The position numbers and the translations under genes are program-made. This document shows, one piece after another, positions 1 through 8,206 of a DNA stretch of 40,359 bases; within the stretch, counting starts at the first letter, position 1, and each line of letters opens with the position of its first letter. Below the pieces are notes generated by a model. That model had not been told where the DNA came from. It made no database searches and saw only the letters and a list, made by a program, of their open reading frames with translations. The stretch lies in assembly GCA_002419385.1 (NCBI GenBank), contig DIFZ01000007.1:1-40359 (forward strand), given 5' to 3'. The DNA comes from Geobacter sp. UBA5735 (GTDB lineage: Bacteria > Desulfobacterota > Desulfuromonadia > Geobacterales > Geobacteraceae).

Positions 1-768
1 GGCTCCGACAAGCGCGGCGGCGCCAACGGGGCGCGCATCCGCCTCGCCCCCCAGAAAGATTGGCAGGTCAACCATCCTGCCCAGCTGCAGACCGTCCTGC
101 AGACCCTGGAAACAATCCAGAATCAGTTCAACAGCGCCCAGTCCGGCGGAAAAAAGGTTTCCCTGGCCGACCTGATCGTGCTGGGCGGATGCGCAGCCGT
201 CGAGCAGGCCGCGAAGAATGCCGGACATACCATAACCGTTCCCTTCACGCCGGGACGCACGGATGCGTCGCAGCAGCAGACCGACGTGGCGTCATTCGCC
301 GTACTCGAACCGGCCGCGGACGGCTTCCGCAACTACCTGAAAGCCAAGTTCAGTGTATCGGCTGAGGAACTGCTGCTTGATCGGGCCCAGTTGCTGACCC
401 TGACAGCTCCCGAGATGACGGTACTCGTGGGCGGCATGCGCGTCCTCAATGCCAACGTTGGTCAATCCCAACACGGCGTCTTCACCAAGCAGCCCGAGGC
501 GCTCACCAATGACTTCTTCGTCAATCTGCTCGATATGGGCACGGTGTGGCAGGCAACGTCCGACGCCAACGTGTTCGAAGGGCGTGATCGCAATAACGGC
601 AAACTCAAGTGGACCGGCAGCCGGATCGACCTCATCTTCGGGTCCAACTCCCAGCTGCGGGCCGTGGCGGAAGTCTATGCCTGCCAGGATTCCCCAGAGA
701 AGTTCCTGCAGGACTTCGTTGCCGCCTGGAACAAGGTTATAAACCTTGACCGCTTCGACCTCGCCTGA
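1..768 (+). CDS. katG: Catalase-peroxidase KatG, C-terminal part (5' end outside window)
   Basis: The frame is open from base 1 to the TGA at 766-768 and gives the last 255 residues of a bifunctional heme catalase-peroxidase, which removes H2O2 in the cytoplasm. The opening residues GSDKRGGANGARIRLAPQ are a hallmark of the KatG C-terminal peroxidase-like domain. The continuation (ADLIVLGGCAAVEQAAK, PFTPGRTDASQQQTD, LTAPEMTVLVGGMRVL, and ending in an AWNKVINLDRFDL tail) follows the family to its normal end. This half of KatG does not bind heme but is needed to keep the N-terminal active site competent. The catalytic N-terminal domain lies upstream of the window and cannot be assessed. A FAS1-domain gene follows after about 100 bp on the same strand. 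Confidence 0.96.
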   Translation, partial: GSDKRGGANGARIRLAPQKDWQVNHPAQLQTVLQTLETIQNQFNSAQSGGKKVSLADLIVLGGCAAVEQAAKNAGHTITVPFTPGRTDASQQQTDVASFAVLEPAADGFRNYLKAKFSVSAEELLLDRAQLLTLTAPEMTVLVGGMRVLNANVGQSQHGVFTKQPEALTNDFFVNLLDMGTVWQATSDANVFEGRDRNNGKLKWTGSRIDLIFGSNSQLRAVAEVYACQDSPEKFLQDFVAAWNKVINLDRFDLA

Positions 769-867
769 TCGTTGCAAAAACGTCTTCGAGGGTTTTTGAA
801 CGCTCATGAAAACAATGAGCACTATATGAGCAGCGAGCAAACTTCACCCCGAGAAAGGAGATGCACA

Positions 868-1293
868 ATGGCAGATATCATGGATACGCTTCGCGCCGAT
901 GCAACCTTCAAGACACTGGTCGCCTACCTGGAAGAGGCGAATCTCACCGCCACTCTGAAGGGAGCCGGACCTTACACCCTGTTCGCCCCCAATGACGAGG
1001 CCTTCGTGCGGATGAACATCGCGGACTTTTTGAAGGACCCGAAGACTCTCAAGGAAACGCTCACCTATCACCTGGTGGCAGGCAAGCACACTGCCAAGGA
1101 GATAGGCAGCATGGATGACGTTGGAACGGAAAACGGCAAAACACTGACAATAAACCTTGACGAAGGCGAGACCGTGGTTGACAACTCCAAGTTCGTCACC
1201 ACTGACATCGAGTGTTCCAACGGTCTCATCCACATCATCGACAATGTTTTCCAACCCAACCTTTCGGGGTGGTATCGGGACGAATCGGGATAA
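868..1293 (+). CDS. Fasciclin (FAS1) domain protein
   Basis: A 141-residue protein consisting of a single FAS1 domain. The H1-type motif YTLFAPNDEAF sits near residues 34-44, and the H2-type segment NGLIHIIDNVF lies near the C-terminus. The start is the ATG at 868, preceded by a strong GAAAGGAG ribosome site; the longer upstream reading lacks one. FAS1 domains usually mediate adhesion or ligand binding outside the cell, but this protein begins directly with the domain (MADIMDTLRADATFKTL) and shows no signal peptide. It may therefore be cytoplasmic or exported without a classical signal. It lies about 100 bp after katG, so joint transcription is possible. It is convergent with mogA, with a GC-rich hairpin between them. 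Confidence 0.9.
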   Translation: MADIMDTLRADATFKTLVAYLEEANLTATLKGAGPYTLFAPNDEAFVRMNIADFLKDPKTLKETLTYHLVAGKHTAKEIGSMDDVGTENGKTLTINLDEGETVVDNSKFVTTDIECSNGLIHIIDNVFQPNLSGWYRDESG

Positions 1294-1308
1294 ACTGCAC
1301 GGAATGCC

Positions 1309-1337
1309 GGGGCGGTGGGCATCCATGCCCGCCCCCC
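1309..1337. terminator. GC-rich hairpin between convergent genes
   Basis: An inverted repeat, GGGGCGGTGGGCAT, a 2-nt loop, then ATGCCCGCCCCCC (one bulged base), occupies the short gap between the converging FAS1 gene and mogA. It has no clear T-run, so termination is inferred from position and stem strength. Confidence 0.5.
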
Positions 1338-1897
1338 TACCCCTTTCCACCTGCACTGGCGGGCCGGAACGCCTTCACGACATCTTTATGTGTCTCCACG
1401 ATCGGTCCGCCGATCAGTTCGATGCAGTAGGGCACCGCGGCGAAGATGCCGTCGAGGGTCTCGCCTATCGCCTTGGGCTGTCCCGGCAGGTTGAGTATCA
1501 GGGACTGTTTCCTTACAACACCCACCTGCCGGGAGAGAATGGCCGTCGGCACATACTGCAGATTGACCGCCCGCATTCTCTCGCCGAAACCATCCAGCAC
1601 CCGGTCGGCCACAGCCAGCGTGGCGTCGGGCGTCACGTCGCGGGGCGCCGGCCCGGTGCCGCCGGTGGTGAGCACCAGGCAGCAGCCTGCTTCATCCACC
1701 AACTCGCGCAGCACTGCTTCGATGAGCTCCCTTTCGTCAGGGATCAAACGGACAACAGCTTCCCAGGTCGTGGCCACGGCCCTGTCGAGCCACTCTTTCA
1801 GCGCCGGGATGCCCCGGTCTTCGTAGACCCCCCGGGAGGCCCGGTCGCTGACGCTCACCATTCCTATGCGCACATTGCATGCATCCCCTTCACCCAT
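1337..1897 (-). CDS. mogA: Molybdopterin adenylyltransferase MogA
   Basis: A 186-residue MoaB/Mog-family protein. In molybdenum cofactor synthesis MogA adenylates molybdopterin so that MoeA can insert molybdate. The segment LTTGGTGPAPRDVTPDAT (about residues 76-93) is the conserved nucleotide and molybdopterin binding loop; the DVTPDATLAVADR continuation and the later NLPGQPKAI motif favour MogA over MoaB. The ATG at 1897 follows a GAGGAGG site about 10 bases upstream; a GTG eight codons later is a weaker alternative. The gene stands alone here, convergent with the FAS1 gene and divergent from the XRE-cupin regulator. No other cofactor gene is in the window. Confidence 0.92.
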   Translation of the reverse strand: MGEGDACNVRIGMVSVSDRASRGVYEDRGIPALKEWLDRAVATTWEAVVRLIPDERELIEAVLRELVDEAGCCLVLTTGGTGPAPRDVTPDATLAVADRVLDGFGERMRAVNLQYVPTAILSRQVGVVRKQSLILNLPGQPKAIGETLDGIFAAVPYCIELIGGPIVETHKDVVKAFRPASAGGKG

Positions 1898-2039
1898 GAA
1901 ATTCTGTCCTCCTCTGGTTTTTGGCGCTCCGCGCTGGTCGGGCGCTCCATTTCCGGCGTGGTTGCCGTGTTAAGAGAGTATACCGGTTTTCCATCAAGGA
2001 CACCGGGACTCCACGTAATTTTCTGAAAATAATTTTTAA

Positions 2040-2068
2040 TTGTGGCGCTGTATATTTTATTATATTAT
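2040..2068 (+). promoter_or_regulatory. Candidate sigma70 promoter for the XRE-cupin gene
   Basis: A TTGTGG -35 box, 17-bp spacer and TATTAT -10 box (2063-2068) lie in an AT-rich stretch about 75 bp before the coding start. The -10 is good and the -35 moderate. Confidence 0.4.
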
Positions 2069-2080
2069 GCATACGCTTGA

Positions 2081-2129
2081 CCCGGCTCTTACCTGCCGGG
2101 CTTTCATCTCTCCAGGACGTGCTCCTGGA
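2081..2129 (+). promoter_or_regulatory. Two tandem hairpins in the leader of the XRE-cupin gene
   Basis: The predicted 5' leader contains two stem-loops. CCCGGC (2081-2086) pairs with GCCGGG (2095-2100). TCCAGGA (2111-2117) pairs with TCCTGGA (2123-2129), ending just before the AGGG ribosome site. They could act as an attenuator or stabilise the message, but no known riboswitch class was recognised. Confidence 0.35.
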
Positions 2130-2141
2130 ACAGGGAAATAA

Positions 2142-2729
2142 ATGGCACCAGGGTACTTCATGACTGAATATGATATCGGTTCAAAGTTGAGAGAACTGCG
2201 TCGTGCGAGGAATCTGACGCTGCGTTCCGTGGCACAGGAGATTGGTTTTTCCATAGCCCTCCTGTCCCAGATCGAGAAAAACAACATTTCGCCACCCATC
2301 CCGACCCTTTCCAAGCTGGCGAAATTCTTCAACGTCAAGATGAGCTCGCTTTTCGCTGAAAAAGACGAACCCCGCAAATACGAGATCATCCGGAAAAACG
2401 AGCGGAAAACCGTATCCCACGTCGTATCGCACACCGGAAACCGCCATCCTCACTCGTACGAGTCATTTTCGGCAAAAATGCGCACCAAGAAAATGACCCC
2501 GTTCCTCATAACGCTCTCAATAGAGAATCTGGAAAACACGACCTACAGTTGTCAAGGAGAGTCGTTTGTCTTCATCCTGCAGGGAACGCTGGAGATGCAG
2601 CTCAACAACCAGGAGATCGCACTGGGAGAAGGCGACTGCATCTATTTCGACACCTCACTCGAGCACAGGTTCTGCCCCGGGGAAAGCCCGGACTGCGTGA
2701 TCCTGGAAGTCACGTCCGGGCGCTCCTGA
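2142..2729 (+). CDS. XRE-family transcriptional regulator with C-terminal cupin domain
   Basis: A 195-residue regulator. The N-terminal part (about residues 12-66) is a Cro/CI-type helix-turn-helix with LRELRRARNLTLRSVAQEIG and the recognition region SIALLSQIEKNNISPPIPTL. The C-terminal part (about residues 115-190) is a cupin beta-barrel, ending in LGEGDCIYFDTSLEHRF, which normally binds a small molecule or metal. Proteins of this architecture usually regulate a nearby uptake or catabolic gene, but here the next gene on the strand is a mechanosensitive channel 240 bp away with its own promoter, so the target is unclear. The start may be the ATG at 2142 or at 2160, as both have AGGG-like sites. 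The leader carries two hairpins. Confidence 0.9.
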   Translation: MAPGYFMTEYDIGSKLRELRRARNLTLRSVAQEIGFSIALLSQIEKNNISPPIPTLSKLAKFFNVKMSSLFAEKDEPRKYEIIRKNERKTVSHVVSHTGNRHPHSYESFSAKMRTKKMTPFLITLSIENLENTTYSCQGESFVFILQGTLEMQLNNQEIALGEGDCIYFDTSLEHRFCPGESPDCVILEVTSGRS

Positions 2730-2829
2730 CAGGACGGTAACAAGCCCATTCCAGTTTCAGTCCAATTCGATGCATCGGCAACGACAATCTTGCAGTTCCA
2801 ACGACATTTCGAAAAAATCTTACCCACTG

Positions 2830-2858
2830 TTAGACAGAATGTGTATTGCTACTATAAT
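2830..2858 (+). promoter_or_regulatory. Candidate sigma70 promoter for mscS
   Basis: TTAGAC, a 17-bp spacer and a perfect TATAAT (2853-2858) lie 109 bp before the mscS start in a 240-bp AT-rich gap. Confidence 0.5.
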
Positions 2859-2967
2859 TGAAAGCATATTGCATCCCATAATGAGTCCGAGACAGTGAAC
2901 TGCCGTTTATCTGCCAGGTCAGAACTTCGATTGGGATGGACAATTCACTTTCAAGGAGGGACTACGT

Positions 2968-3783
2968 ATGGAAAACGCAGCGCAGTACCAACAGCTGTTC
3001 GTAACGTATGCCACGGCTATCGGCACCAAGATCCTTGCTGCCATTTTCTTCTGGATTGTCGGCCGATGGCTCATCGGCCTTGTCGGGCGCATGATGAAGA
3101 GCGCGTTCGAGAAACAGAAGGTCGACCCGAGCCTGATCCGCTATATCGGCAGCTTTGTCGCGGTCACGCTGAACATCGTGCTGGTTGTGGCCATACTCGG
3201 TTACTTCGGGGTACAGACGACCACGTTTGCCGCCCTGGTTGCCGGTATCGGCCTTGCTGTGGGCGCCGCCTGGGGCGGTCTTCTGTCCAACCTGGCAGCC
3301 GGCGGTTTCCTGATCGTGCTGCGGCCGTTCAAAGTCGGCGATTTCGTAACCGCGGGCGGGATAACCGGAACGATAGTCGAAATCGGACTCTTTGCCACCA
3401 CCATCAACACCATGGACAACGTGCATACCCTGATCGGCAACGCCAAGATATTCGGCGACACGATACAGAACTTTACGGCAAATCCTTTCCGCAGGGTCGA
3501 GCTGAAATGCCAGCTGTCCGGCAGCGCTGACCATGTGGCGGCGATGCAGCTCTTGCGGGAAAAACTCGCCACAGTGCCCAATGTACTGGCCGAACCGGCG
3601 GTGGAGGTGGAAATTCTTGAATTCAACCTGGTCGGGCCGGTGCTCGCAGTGCGACCGTTCTGCCATAATGATCATTACTGGCAGGTCTACTTCGACGGCA
3701 ACCGGACCATTCGCGAATCGCTGTCGGCAGCGGGTTTCCCGGCGCCCATGCCGTCGCAGATGCTCCTGGTGCACAACCAGTAG
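2968..3783 (+). CDS. mscS: Small-conductance mechanosensitive channel, MscS family
   Basis: A 271-residue inner-membrane protein close in length to E. coli MscS (286). MscS channels open under membrane tension to release solutes during osmotic downshock. Three hydrophobic segments are visible: about residues 12-33, 60-80, and a glycine/alanine-rich pore helix around 86-115 (TFAALVAGIGLAVGAAWG and LLSNLAAGGFLIVLRPF). This is followed by the beta domain beginning KVGDFVTAGGITGTIVEIGL, which is characteristic of the family. A strong AAGGAGGG site precedes the ATG by about 8 bases. The gene appears monocistronic: it has its own promoter and ends before a strong bidirectional terminator. Confidence 0.94.
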   Translation: MENAAQYQQLFVTYATAIGTKILAAIFFWIVGRWLIGLVGRMMKSAFEKQKVDPSLIRYIGSFVAVTLNIVLVVAILGYFGVQTTTFAALVAGIGLAVGAAWGGLLSNLAAGGFLIVLRPFKVGDFVTAGGITGTIVEIGLFATTINTMDNVHTLIGNAKIFGDTIQNFTANPFRRVELKCQLSGSADHVAAMQLLREKLATVPNVLAEPAVEVEILEFNLVGPVLAVRPFCHNDHYWQVYFDGNRTIRESLSAAGFPAPMPSQMLLVHNQ

Positions 3784-3860
3784 TCCAAGGAGGAGAACTC
3801 AGCAACGCCGGCCCTGCGACACACCGTAACAATCGAAGTGCCGTAACTGCCTGCAAAAAA

Positions 3861-3887
3861 AGCGCGGGGACCGACAGTCCCCGCGCT
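3861..3887. terminator. Bidirectional rho-independent terminator
   Basis: A perfect 10-bp stem, AGCGCGGGGA with TCCCCGCGCT around a 7-nt loop, is flanked by an A-run on the left and a T-run on the right, so it works for both mscS (plus strand) and the lipoprotein gene (minus strand). Confidence 0.9.
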
Positions 3888-3925
3888 TTTTTTCCCGATC
3901 ATGGCAGGATGCTGTTGAACAACCG

Positions 3926-4222
3926 CTATTTGGCTGCCTTCTCCTGCACCGCCTTGCCGGCTTCCTCCAGTTCCTTACCCGCCTTCTCGGTCGCCCCCTT
4001 GAACTTATCACCGGTCTTTTCCGCCGCGCCCTTCAACTTGTCAGCTGCCTCTTCCATCTTCTTTCCAGCCTTCTCGGTCGCCTCCTTGGCTGCCTCGTCG
4101 ACCTTTTCCACCGCCTTGTCGACCTCTTTTCCCGCCTCTTCCGCGGGGCCCTCTTTTTTCTGGCAGCCCAGCGGGGCACAGCACAACGATGCAGCCAACA
4201 CAACCATCACTAACCTGCGCAT
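3926..4222 (-). CDS. Small lipoprotein with amphipathic helical repeats
   Basis: A 98-residue predicted lipoprotein. The N-terminus MRRLVMVVLAASLCCAPLGC is a typical lipoprotein signal with the lipobox LGC at residue 20. The mature part is almost entirely charged and alanine-rich, built from roughly 11-residue repeats of the type EKAGKKMEEAADKLKGAAEK. This resembles LEA-like or apolipoprotein-like amphipathic helices and would sit as a long helix or coiled coil on the membrane surface. It has no catalytic features. The gene diverges from the universal stress protein gene and shares a terminator with mscS. A role in envelope or desiccation stress is possible by analogy only. Composition bias makes homology calls unreliable. 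Confidence 0.82.
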   Translation of the reverse strand: MRRLVMVVLAASLCCAPLGCQKKEGPAEEAGKEVDKAVEKVDEAAKEATEKAGKKMEEAADKLKGAAEKTGDKFKGATEKAGKELEEAGKAVQEKAAK

Positions 4223-4512
4223 ACGTCCTCCTTGAGGGGATCATCGTCTGATCCGGATTACAGGGCAGAGACCCCATGAAGAGACAGGATACCACAACTT
4301 TCTCACTTTGCAGACTCCCAGTCGACACGCCCTCTTTCACACGATCATCAGCATAAATTAATTCTCACATGCCTCCACACATTGATGTTATCAGGTATAC
4401 TTATTTCGAGGGATAGAATCAATGGACTCAATGCACGTCAAGGTGCACAGTTAGAGATTGTATCCCGGGGCGGTTCGACGCCGCAATCTCATTCACAAGG
4501 AGGAAACCCGTC

Positions 4513-4959
4513 ATGTTCAAACCCACCAGGATCCTGATTCCAACCGACATGTCTGAGCACGCTGACAAGGCTATTCTTCAGGGATTCGACATTGCGAAAC
4601 AGTTCGGCGCAGACATCTTCGTCCTGCACGTGATCCCGGACCATGTCCAGCAATGCACGGTCGATTACTGTGTCGACGTCAAATTGAGCGAAGAATTGCA
4701 GCGGCAGGTCATGGAAGGCGCAAAGGAAGGCGCAAAGAAACAGATCGAACGGCTCGTGGGAGAAGAAGCAGCCAAAGCGACACTCGATGTCAAAGACGGG
4801 GTGCCTTACGACATGATACTGAAGGATGCCGACGAAAGAGCCGCTGACCTTATCGTGATCTCATCTCTCGGCACCACCGGTCTGGCAAAATACATGATCG
4901 GCACCGTAGCACGACACGTGCTGCTGGGAGCCAAATGCCCCGTGCTGCTCGTCAGATAG
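4513..4959 (+). CDS. Universal stress protein (UspA family)
   Basis: A 148-residue single-domain Usp protein with a Rossmann-like alpha/beta fold. It starts RILIPTDMSEHADKAILQGF and carries DLIVISSLGTTGLAKYMIGT near the end, which corresponds to the ATP-binding G-2X-G-9X-G(S/T) region, here with a variant glycine pattern (SSLGTTGLAKYMIGTVA). The final VLLGAKCPVLLVR is typical of the family. Such proteins are cytoplasmic and accumulate under starvation, oxidative or membrane stress. The start is well supported by AAGGAGG about 9 bases upstream. The gene has no close partner on its strand. Confidence 0.94.
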   Translation: MFKPTRILIPTDMSEHADKAILQGFDIAKQFGADIFVLHVIPDHVQQCTVDYCVDVKLSEELQRQVMEGAKEGAKKQIERLVGEEAAKATLDVKDGVPYDMILKDADERAADLIVISSLGTTGLAKYMIGTVARHVLLGAKCPVLLVR

Positions 4960-5015
4960 TCGAAGTCAGTCTGCCGGGAAGCTGATCGCGTACCGTGACA
5001 CAGGGATTCCCTGTG

Positions 5016-6743
5016 TCACGGTCCTGCAGTGACCGGCTGCTGAGTGTCTGATGGCGGATTGGCCGGTTGTGGCGTACCCTTGGGGAGAAGAAGGGCTTTC
5101 CCGGGCCTCTCTGCGCCGGCCAGGTTTTCATCATTCAGGCCGAGAACCGTCAACATCACCCTGTAGACCTGGCTGTTGTCCATGAGCTTTGTGCCGGGAT
5201 ACCAGGCCCCCTCGAAATCCCTGAACAGGAAACTCCCGGCGCCCCGGGCGTAAACAGTTACCGGCTCGTTGGTATGGGCGTTGACTCCCTTACCGTCAAA
5301 TCCGTACGCCACTTCGCCATCGGAGTAGTCCCACTCCCCGGCCGGGTTTCGCCCGGAGTCACCCGATTTCCGCTGCTGGCGGGGAAGACGTCCCTTGCCG
5401 AGCTGTTTCGCCGGGTCGGTACTCAGCCGCATGAAGCTGTTGGCATGGTCCGCGGTGACGATGAACAGCGTGTTCCGCCAGGTGACATCATCTCCGGGGC
5501 AGTCGACGAACGCCTCGACAGCCTTCACCGCCCCGTCCAGGTCCCAGATGCCGCCGATCATCCCGGCAAAGTCATTGTCATGGTTGGACCAGTCGATGTC
5601 CCCCTGCTCGATCATGAGAAAAAAGCCGTTCGGGTTGCGGGAAAGGACCTTCAGGGCTGCCCGGGCTGCCTCGGCGAGCGTGGGATTCTCGGTTGAGCCG
5701 CGAGTGATCAGGGCGGAGCCGTCGCTGGTCGGCCGGTGGTATTCGAAGTTTCCGCCGCTGCCGCCGAAGAGCCCGAACAGTTTTTTCCCCCCGCGCACCG
5801 CTTCCTCGGCTTTCTGCGCCAGAATCCTGCCACCGTCAAGGCCCCTCGTGCGCTCGGCGACGGCATACTCCCCCTTCATCCTGATGCCCTGGTAGAGCCG
5901 TGCGGAAATGAACCTGAACTGCTCTGCCGGATCGGGGCCGGAAAACAGGGGGTGACCGCCGGAGATAACCACCTCCGGTTTGAATTCAGTGAGTATTTCC
6001 GCAGCGATTTCCTCGAAATTCCTCCGGCTCCTGTTATGGCTGACGAACGCTGCGGGAGTGGCATGGGAGAACGGTACGGTGCTCACTATGCCGATGGAGG
6101 CGTTTCGCTGCTTGCGGTACATCTCGGCGATGGTCGTCAGGCGGCCGCCGTCAGGGTCTCCGGTGCGCCAGGAAATAGTGCCGCCGTCTGTCTTGAAACC
6201 GGTCGCCAGAACAGTGGCGGCAGAAGCTGAGTCGGTCCCCGGATATTTCGGCCGCCCGGACGTGCCGTCTTTCAACCTCATGCCGTAATACGCAGCATCG
6301 CCGGAAACATCGATGGGATAGGGAGCGGAACCTCCCCGTTCAGGGTCATAGCCAAGCAGGGGGTTGAACGTGGCACCATCCCGCACCGACCCGTCACCCG
6401 TGAAAATGCCCTTGCCCGCCGCCAGCGCATAGCGGTTGTAGGTGGTGACGTCCCAAGTGGTGGCAGCACCCCGGTATTCGAAGTTCCAATGTGCAAGGCC
6501 GGAATCAAGGTTCCCGAACAGATACCTGTTGGCTGCCCGCTCATGCTCCAGATGCATTCCGTCCGCCACGATCAGGATCAGGTGCTTCGCCGGAAGCGTG
6601 GTTGGCATGGCCCGGGCATGTTCACCGGCCCGTGATGTCGAAACCAGCGCCAGAATGATGAACGAAAAGAAGACCGCATAACGTTTGACGAGTCTCGCCT
6701 GGCAGCAGCGCGTTGCCACTTCATACAGAATGAGTGAATTCAT
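5016..6743 (-). CDS. Secreted alkaline phosphatase (PhoA superfamily)
   Basis: A 575-residue phosphomonoesterase of the PhoA-type alkaline phosphatase family. The ATG at 6743 was chosen because it follows an AGAGGAGA ribosome site and starts a signal peptide whose hydrophobic core is AVFFSFIILALVSTSRAG; the frame is open further upstream but without such signals. Active-site elements are visible: LIVADGM (metal-binding Asp61), TDSASAATVLATG (nucleophile Ser172 in the usual D-S-A setting), IEQGDIDWSNHDND, FIVTADHANSF and NAHTNEPVTVYARG. All would bind the two zinc ions and magnesium. It probably releases phosphate from organic esters in the periplasm or outside. The gene is single and convergent with the Usp gene. 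Confidence 0.92.
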   Translation of the reverse strand: MNSLILYEVATRCCQARLVKRYAVFFSFIILALVSTSRAGEHARAMPTTLPAKHLILIVADGMHLEHERAANRYLFGNLDSGLAHWNFEYRGAATTWDVTTYNRYALAAGKGIFTGDGSVRDGATFNPLLGYDPERGGSAPYPIDVSGDAAYYGMRLKDGTSGRPKYPGTDSASAATVLATGFKTDGGTISWRTGDPDGGRLTTIAEMYRKQRNASIGIVSTVPFSHATPAAFVSHNRSRRNFEEIAAEILTEFKPEVVISGGHPLFSGPDPAEQFRFISARLYQGIRMKGEYAVAERTRGLDGGRILAQKAEEAVRGGKKLFGLFGGSGGNFEYHRPTSDGSALITRGSTENPTLAEAARAALKVLSRNPNGFFLMIEQGDIDWSNHDNDFAGMIGGIWDLDGAVKAVEAFVDCPGDDVTWRNTLFIVTADHANSFMRLSTDPAKQLGKGRLPRQQRKSGDSGRNPAGEWDYSDGEVAYGFDGKGVNAHTNEPVTVYARGAGSFLFRDFEGAWYPGTKLMDNSQVYRVMLTVLGLNDENLAGAERPGKALLLPKGTPQPANPPSDTQQPVTAGP

Positions 6744-7228
6744 GACAGGGTCTCCTCTCTTGTCGATGCATCCGCAAACAGTCGTCACCCCGTTGGAAAA
6801 CGGGGTCCAGGGAGGGGTGAAACCTAGTGAATAGACTGGATTCCTGCTTTGCGCCACCGCTAAAGCTACGGCGACACGCGGTCACCGGAATGACGGGTTG
6901 CAGGTGTTTCGTACTTTTTGCGAGAGAATCATCGTTGAGTGTTTTCATAGTAGCAGAATTTTCATTACGTAGGCAGGCAGATGTGCGATCAGTGCGGAAA
7001 ACCGTCGACAGCGCTCTCTCGACTTGTCAAATGTCCCTTTCGGGCCTAAAATGAGGTGTCACGCTGCAACCTCAGGTCAATTTCAAACAGCAATCAAAGC
7101 TGGGCAGGGTGCAGCTTCGTGCGTTGAGAATCGTATGCCGAAAAATGCTCATGTAACGTCCGCCCTGAAAACCCTGTAACAGCAGCAAGCTTCACCGCCA
7201 GGGAGTGCGGCAATCAAGGGGAGTGGAC
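6744..7228. other. Intergenic region between divergent genes, with a REP-like element
   Basis: No credible gene was seen in these 485 bases. The left third holds a structured repeat-like element, listed separately. The rest is unremarkable apart from the ribosome site AAGGGGAG just before the Fe-S protein gene. Confidence 0.6.
6788..6895. repeat. Possible REP/MITE-like palindromic element
   Basis: The stretch begins with a hairpin (CCCCGTT, loop GGAA, AACGGGG). It then contains TGGATTCCTGCTTT and, about 60 bases on, CCGGAATGACGGG. These halves resemble a widespread bacterial intergenic repeat in which GGATTCCTGC and GCAGGAATGACG form a stem, here split by an insertion. Only one copy is in the window, so repeat status is an inference. 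Confidence 0.35.
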
Positions 7229-8092
7229 ATGGAAAGTGTAATTCGCGACCAGATCGTCAGTTTCGTGCTCGAAAGCCCGGACAACCGTTTCCCGGACTGC
7301 GAACAGCCGTATTTCGAGGAACCGCTGATCGGGTTCGCCGCAGCGGATGACCCGCTCTTCAGCGAATACAAGAAAGTCATTGGCCCGTTTCACCTGACCC
7401 CCCGTGAGATTATGAAAAACTCTTACGGCGAGCGAGCCGGAGAAGCGGCTACCGTAATCTGCTGGATTCTGCCCATAACGCAATCGACCCGGGAAAGCAA
7501 CGGCAGGGAAGAAGTGATGCCCTCCCGCCCGTGGGCACTGACACGCGCGCACGGAGAACACTTCAACACCCTGCTCCGGATGCGCGTGGTGGAAATGCTC
7601 AGATTTGCGGGAGCCCAGGCCGTTGCCCCGCTTCTTTCCGGCATGTGGCAGCCGGTAATGGACCCGCGGGTCGGCATGGCCTCTACCTGGTCGGAGCGTC
7701 ATGCGGCTTATGCAGCGGGTCTGGGGACTTTCAGCCTGAGCGACGGTTTCATAACCGACAAAGGCATTGCTCATCGCTGCGGCAGCGTCATTACCAACGC
7801 GGTGGTCACCCCGACAGGGAGAAGCTGCTCCGACCCGTGGAGCAACTGCCTGTTTTTCCGCGACGGCAGCTGCGGCGTCTGCATCGGGCGTTGTCCGGCG
7901 GGCGCCATTTCCCGCCAGGGGCACGACAAGGAGAAATGCAAGGACTACGCTTACGGGGAAGTGAGAAGCACCGTCGGGGAGCTTTACGGCGTCATGGAAA
8001 CGGGCTGCGGACTCTGCCAGACAAAGGTGCCGTGCGAGTCATGTTCCCCTGCCGGCACGGGAACAGGCGAAAACAAACCGTGTTCGTCCTGA
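7229..8092 (+). CDS. QueG-like 4Fe-4S double-cluster protein
   Basis: A 287-residue cytoplasmic iron-sulfur protein related to epoxyqueuosine reductase. The segment WSERHAAYAAGLGTFSLSDG followed by FITDKGIAHRCGSVIT matches the substrate-domain region of that family. Two cysteine clusters follow: CGVCIGRCPAG, and a downstream set GCGLCQTKVPCESC, together able to hold two 4Fe-4S clusters. The family's cobalamin-binding N-terminal domain is not obvious, so this is probably not QueG itself but one of the uncharacterised relatives that act as reductases or electron carriers. The start at 7229 follows AAGGGGAG with a 5-base spacer and is preferred over the ATG-less extension. The yqeY-like gene follows 114 bp downstream. 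Confidence 0.85.
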   Translation: MESVIRDQIVSFVLESPDNRFPDCEQPYFEEPLIGFAAADDPLFSEYKKVIGPFHLTPREIMKNSYGERAGEAATVICWILPITQSTRESNGREEVMPSRPWALTRAHGEHFNTLLRMRVVEMLRFAGAQAVAPLLSGMWQPVMDPRVGMASTWSERHAAYAAGLGTFSLSDGFITDKGIAHRCGSVITNAVVTPTGRSCSDPWSNCLFFRDGSCGVCIGRCPAGAISRQGHDKEKCKDYAYGEVRSTVGELYGVMETGCGLCQTKVPCESCSPAGTGTGENKPCSS

Positions 8093-8206
8093 ACCTGTCG
8101 GAAGGGGGTGGACACGGACCTTCCTTTATCAGAACGTCACAAGGATGTCCGGGGCAGCGGCGGTTACCGCAGCCGCCCTTCACAATCAACGAAGAAAGGC
8201 GCACAC

